Below are positions 5,636-6,605 of a stretch of DNA of 6,605 nucleotides, piece by piece. The position numbers were made by a program, and so were the translations under genes. The stretch lies in assembly GCA_043755865.1 (NCBI GenBank), contig JAYUSD010000197.1, forward strand, positions 1-6,605. Direction: 5' to 3'. This DNA is from JANMDU01 sp043755865 (GTDB lineage: Bacteria > Pseudomonadota > Gammaproteobacteria > Burkholderiales > Burkholderiaceae_C). Within the stretch, counting starts at the first letter, position 1; every line of letters begins with the position of its first letter. The notes beneath the pieces were generated by a model, which saw only the letters and a program-made list of their open reading frames with translations, had not been told where the DNA came from and searched no databases.

Positions 5636-6605
5636 CTGACAACGATCCAACTGTTGCAGCATCTGATACGTCGTTTGACCACGCTTTGGATGCACGCCAA
5701 CGCCATATGCTGGAGGCCATGGGCATCAAGCTCTGGCTGCCCGAGCAAGCACTGCACGGCGCAGCGCACGAAACTGTCCACGGCGTGTCGCATGAAGCCG
5801 CTCACGGCGCGTTGCATAAAGCCGCTCACGGCGCGTCTCATGACGCGGCGCACACCGCAGCACCGCCTTCGCTTTCCGCGCATGCCCCTGCGCCGCAAGG
5901 CAGCCGCCAGAGCACGCCCAGATCAGATTCACCCGCCATTTCAAAGCAAAAACAGCCTCTAGCCGGCATAGAATATGCGCAGAGCGCTATTGAAAGCGTA
6001 GCGTCTCAAGTGCGATCAGTGACGCCCTCGCCCTTCGCTCCTGTGGCGCCTAGCTCGGCGATTGCCCTCTCACCGCGCCCCGCAGGCATCGAGCACATGG
6101 ATTGGACTGCCTTGCAAAATGCAGTTTCCAGTTGCCAAGCCTGCGCACTGTGTGCATCGCGTAAAAACACCGTATTTGGCATCGGCCCGGCCAGCTCGGA
6201 TACAGCACATGCAGCGGATGTGGTTCTTGCCCCGCAGGTCGATTGGCTCGTCGTCGGCGAGGCACCCGGTGAGCATGAAGATGCGCAGGGCGAGCCCTTT
6301 GTGGGCCAATCTGGCAAGTTGCTGGATAACATGCTCGCTGCGATGAAGATTGGCGTGGGCGAAGATGGAAAGCAAACTGGCCTTTCCCGCCAGCGCAGCG
6401 TCTATATCGCCAACGTGATCAAATGCCGCCCGCCCGACAACCGCAATCCAAGCGCCGAGGAAATCGCCACTTGCGCGCCTTATCTCGCGCGGCAAGTTGA
6501 GCTGCTGCGCCCCAAGATCATTGTTGCTGTAGGCAAATTTGCGATCTCTACCGTCACGGGCAGCAATGAGCCAGTGGGCAAACTGCGTGGCCGCGTCCAC
6601 GCGCT
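5632..6605 (+). CDS. Family-4 [4Fe-4S] uracil-DNA glycosylase with long N-terminal extension (3' end outside window)
   Basis: An open frame runs from ATG 5632 to the window end (324 full codons) with no stop. The catalytic domain begins near residue 155. C-Q-A-C at 168–171, then Cys265 in NVIKCRPPDNRNP and Cys281 (C-X15-C) give the four iron-sulfur ligands of family-4 uracil-DNA glycosylases. GEAPGEHED at 209–217 is the catalytic/uracil motif, followed by GEPFVGQSGKLLDNML. The enzyme removes uracil from DNA to start base excision repair. The final conserved histidine motif lies beyond the window, so completeness cannot be judged. About 150 residues precede the domain: an L-D-A-R-Q-R-H-M-L-E-A-M-G-I-K-L-W-L block at 19–36, a histidine repeat at 42–74, and a Pro/Ser/Ala-rich, probably disordered linker at 77–150. 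ATG 5632 overlaps the rimI stop (ATGA); later in-frame ATGs at 5707 and 5719 would cut into the conserved-looking block. Confidence 0.93.
   Translation, partial: MTDNDPTVAASDTSFDHALDARQRHMLEAMGIKLWLPEQALHGAAHETVHGVSHEAAHGALHKAAHGASHDAAHTAAPPSLSAHAPAPQGSRQSTPRSDSPAISKQKQPLAGIEYAQSAIESVASQVRSVTPSPFAPVAPSSAIALSPRPAGIEHMDWTALQNAVSSCQACALCASRKNTVFGIGPASSDTAHAADVVLAPQVDWLVVGEAPGEHEDAQGEPFVGQSGKLLDNMLAAMKIGVGEDGKQTGLSRQRSVYIANVIKCRPPDNRNPSAEEIATCAPYLARQVELLRPKIIVAVGKFAISTVTGSNEPVGKLRGRVHA
5752..5859 (+). repeat. In-frame 12-base degenerate repeat encoding His every fourth residue
   Basis: Nine consecutive four-codon units encode x-His-x-x (histidines at residues 42, 46, 50, 54, 58, 62, 66, 70 and 74 of the glycosylase). 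At DNA level the 15-mer GCCGCTCACGGCGCG occurs exactly at 5797–5811 and again at 5821–5835, 24 bases apart, which suggests local duplication of a two-unit block. The other units have diverged but keep the His codon (CAC or CAT). It lies between a conserved-looking N-terminal block and the disordered linker. Confidence 0.85.

Noticed and set aside
5578..5898. Arg-rich minus-strand frame opposite the histidine repeat
   Set aside because: Its apparent repeats only mirror the repeat of the + strand glycosylase frame, and it overlaps the rimI end and the glycosylase start.
5654..5962. 102-codon + strand frame after rimI
   Set aside because: It is a shadow of the true glycosylase frame, which starts at 5632 in another phase and carries all the conserved motifs.

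Overview
The window looks like chromosomal DNA of a betaproteobacterium, most likely order Burkholderiales. This is inferred from a Bug/TctC-type binding protein, moderately high GC, and a tsaB–rimI–family-4 uracil-DNA glycosylase cluster whose glycosylase carries a long N-terminal extension. No genus can be named from sequence alone. Every gene I can support is on the + strand, and gaps between genes are at most 70 bases.

Bases 1–2371 look like an accessory uptake and catabolism module. In order they hold the C-terminal tail of a fumarylacetoacetate-hydrolase-family enzyme, an exported Bug/TctC binding protein (128–1105), a TRAP/DctP-type binding domain without its own signal peptide (1106–2059), and a small antibiotic-biosynthesis-monooxygenase (ABM) domain protein (2072–2371). 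No membrane subunits of a TTT or TRAP transporter are in view. An AraC-family regulator (2442–3389) follows and is a plausible local regulator of the module.

The most striking feature is the junction between the two binding proteins. They are in the same reading frame and are separated by one TAG codon, with ATG immediately after it. The second protein has a complete mature binding domain but no export signal of its own. It may be the second half of a split or read-through double-domain binding protein, or a recently broken fusion.

Bases 3424–6605 form a tightly packed operon: an EamA/DMT transporter, tsaB (tRNA t6A synthesis), rimI (ribosomal protein S18 N-terminal acetyltransferase) and a family-4 [4Fe-4S] uracil-DNA glycosylase cut off by the window end. 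All three junctions are 4-base ATGA overlaps, which suggests translational coupling. The glycosylase has about 150 residues before its catalytic domain, including a segment with nine histidines spaced exactly four residues apart.

Sampled hand counts suggest the second block is more GC-rich than the first (44/60 at 4621–4680 and 39/60 at 5401–5460, against 26/60 at 1681–1740, 30/60 at 3001–3060 and 35/60 at 481–540). This fits an accessory module next to a housekeeping operon, but it is not a full composition analysis.
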